Source: JBCCSZ01 sp039199225 (lineage in GTDB: Bacteria; Bacteroidota; Bacteroidia; Chitinophagales; Saprospiraceae). From it: a DNA stretch of 15,206 nucleotides. Positions 14,027 through 15,206 of the stretch are shown one piece after another; position 1 is the stretch's first letter; each line of letters starts with the position of its first letter. The stretch covers positions 1 through 15,206 of the forward strand of contig JBCCSZ010000193.1 of assembly GCA_039199225.1 (NCBI GenBank). The letters run 5' to 3'. The notes beneath the pieces are model-generated. The model searched no databases, had not been told where the DNA came from, and was given only the letters and a program-made list of their open reading frames with translations. A program made the translations under genes and the position numbers.

Positions 14027-15206
14027 CTAGTTCGTTTTCAAGAAACGCTTTATCCAGCTCTTGTCTGCGGAGCGAACTTGTAGGTAGTAGATGCCATTTG
14101 GCAGTGACGATACCTCGATAGGTGTCCAACCACTAACCTGCTGTTGCTGCATGTAAAGCGTGCGTCCGAATTGATCGTAGATCAAAACTTCTTTCTCTTG
14201 CAATTGATCAACTTCCAACGACCAGTTCAGGGTTGTCGTAACGGGGTTTGGAGCAAGCTTCAAAGCGTTATCTGCTGATTCCAAATCATCGGCAGAGGTA
14301 ACTACCGTACCGAAGTTCCAAGTAATGTCAATATCCGTTCCGCCACTATTAATGGTAGAGGTGGATGTCTTGACGCCTGGTTGGTGCTTCAATACGACTC
14401 TGAACGTTCCATTGGTCATGGCTGCCTTAGTCGTCCAGTCTGTAGACAATCCGACGGGTAGGCTGTTTCTATCAAAGTCGTTGTAGTTAATGGGGTCGTC
14501 GCGGTTATCCGCATTTCCATTGCCCGTAGGAGAATCAAAAAGGTCATTTGTGAATTCAAAGAAGAACATGTGCTCATCGTCTTCCTCCATGATTTCCTCT
14601 GTGATGTCTTCATTATCGACAGAGTTGAACAAGGTAACAGACATTTCATATTCCGTATTCTGAACCAGCTGGATGTCTTTGGTGACCTGTATTGGCAGTG
14701 GTCCGAGTCCATCAGGGTCTTGAGCCGTAGCTGTCAAAACATCTCCACCATCAGTCGGTGTAAAGGTCAAAGTAACATCGGTGATGACTTCTTCTTCGTT
14801 TTCACAAGGTGGTGCATCGGTGTCTTCATTGATTTTGATATCCCAAGTCAGGTCAATATCAGTACCACCGTTGTCGATGGTAGAGGTGGCTGTTTTGACG
14901 CCGGGCTGGTGCTTGAGAACAACGCGGAAAGTTCCGACAATTTCGTCATCCTCTATACACTCCGTTTCCCAGTCGGTAGACAATCCAACAGGGAGGCTAT
15001 TACGGTCAAAATCATTGTAATCGATGGGGTCGTCCCGATTGTCAGCATTACCATTACCAGCAGGGCTGGTGAAGAGAGAGTCTGTGAACGCAAAGAAGAA
15101 CATGTGCTCATCATCTTCTTCCATGATTTCTTCTGTGATGTCCTCGTTCTCGATGGAGTTGAACAGGGTAACAGACATTTCGTACATTGTACTTTCTGTC
15201 AGCTCG
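14027..15206 (-). CDS. T9SS-exported tandem-repeat protein, C-terminal part
   Basis: The gene runs in from beyond the right edge; the frame is open to the last base, and an ATG at 15187 is an internal Met. About 390 residues are visible. Counting from that Met, residues 2-116 and 180-291 are two copies of one acidic domain: EYEMSVTLFNS, then DITEEIMEEDDEHMFFF, NADNRDDP, YNDFDRNSLPVGLSTDW, and FRVVLKHQPGVKT. The linker between them (EEEVITDVTLTFTPTDGG, then DPDGLGPLP) is the start of the second domain, so the unit is 178 residues. The pattern resembles small Bacteroidota lipoproteins often labelled 'type 1 periplasmic binding fold superfamily'. Residues about 305-386 are a typical T9SS type A sorting tail (LAPNPVTTTLNWS, IYDQFGRTLY, GIYYLQVRS, KRFLKTN). 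It is secreted or surface-attached; its ligand is unknown. Confidence 0.88.
   Translation of the reverse strand, partial: ELTESTMYEMSVTLFNSIENEDITEEIMEEDDEHMFFFAFTDSLFTSPAGNGNADNRDDPIDYNDFDRNSLPVGLSTDWETECIEDDEIVGTFRVVLKHQPGVKTATSTIDNGGTDIDLTWDIKINEDTDAPPCENEEEVITDVTLTFTPTDGGDVLTATAQDPDGLGPLPIQVTKDIQLVQNTEYEMSVTLFNSVDNEDITEEIMEEDDEHMFFFEFTNDLFDSPTGNGNADNRDDPINYNDFDRNSLPVGLSTDWTTKAAMTNGTFRVVLKHQPGVKTSTSTINSGGTDIDITWNFGTVVTSADDLESADNALKLAPNPVTTTLNWSLEVDQLQEKEVLIYDQFGRTLYMQQQQVSGWTPIEVSSLPNGIYYLQVRSADKSWIKRFLKTN
14315..15184 (-). repeat. Tandem domain-encoding repeat, period 534 bases
   Basis: The copies span 14315-14650 and 14840-15184 inside the T9SS protein gene. Matching positions (for example GTTGAAC at 14624 and 15158 on the plus strand) are 534 bases apart, which is 178 codons. 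Over the best 110 bases the DNA identity is about 85% by eye, with most differences at third codon positions. A 3-codon indel lies in the loop after STDW. The first copy may continue past the window edge, and further copies are possible. Confidence 0.85.

Noticed and set aside
13841..14083. Small plus-strand open frame after the HTTM gene
   Set aside because: It runs through the bidirectional terminator and into the antisense of the T9SS tail; it has no domain or signal.

Overview
The window reads as a chromosomal piece of a Bacteroidota bacterium, possibly of the Saprospirales/Cytophagales type; the exact order cannot be fixed from sequence alone. The signs are LytS/LytTR signalling, secreted proteins with type IX secretion (T9SS) C-terminal tails, lipoproteins with an acidic DDD patch just after the lipobox Cys, AT-rich leaders with weak Shine-Dalgarno sites, and TAnnTTTG-like promoter boxes.

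Layout. (1) 1-1081, plus strand: the end of a LytS-type sensor kinase overlapping a LytTR response regulator. (2) 1215-5557, minus strand: a secreted thermolysin-like (M4) metalloprotease and a lipoprotein of the vanadium-haloperoxidase/PAP2 phosphatase family. Long non-coding stretches follow each start and hold hairpins, palindromes and a diverged repeat present once in each. (3) 6104-7611, plus strand: a hemerythrin-domain di-iron protein and a LuxR-type regulator whose receiver domain has lost its phosphoacceptor Asp. (4) 7952-13844, plus strand: an imelysin/IrpA lipoprotein, a strong hairpin, a small Cys-containing lipoprotein, then a tight set of di-heme oxidoreductase, second imelysin and an HTTM (vitamin K-dependent carboxylase-like) membrane protein. 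(5) 14027-15206, minus strand: the 3' part of a T9SS-exported protein made of tandem acidic domains.

The most interesting part is region 4. Imelysin proteins are tied to iron in other bacteria, di-heme oxidoreductases are MauG-like enzymes, and the HTTM protein appears to keep the Asn-His and Lys residues that are important in vitamin K-dependent carboxylase. Four lipoproteins in the window, including the di-heme enzyme and the first imelysin, carry DDD at +4 to +6 after the lipid Cys, like the Bacteroidota surface-export signal. The set could therefore be an envelope or surface redox module linked to iron, or to oxidation or carboxylation of an unknown target. That function is inference. The T9SS repeat protein next door converges on the HTTM gene and is separated by a bidirectional terminator, so it is not part of the same transcript.
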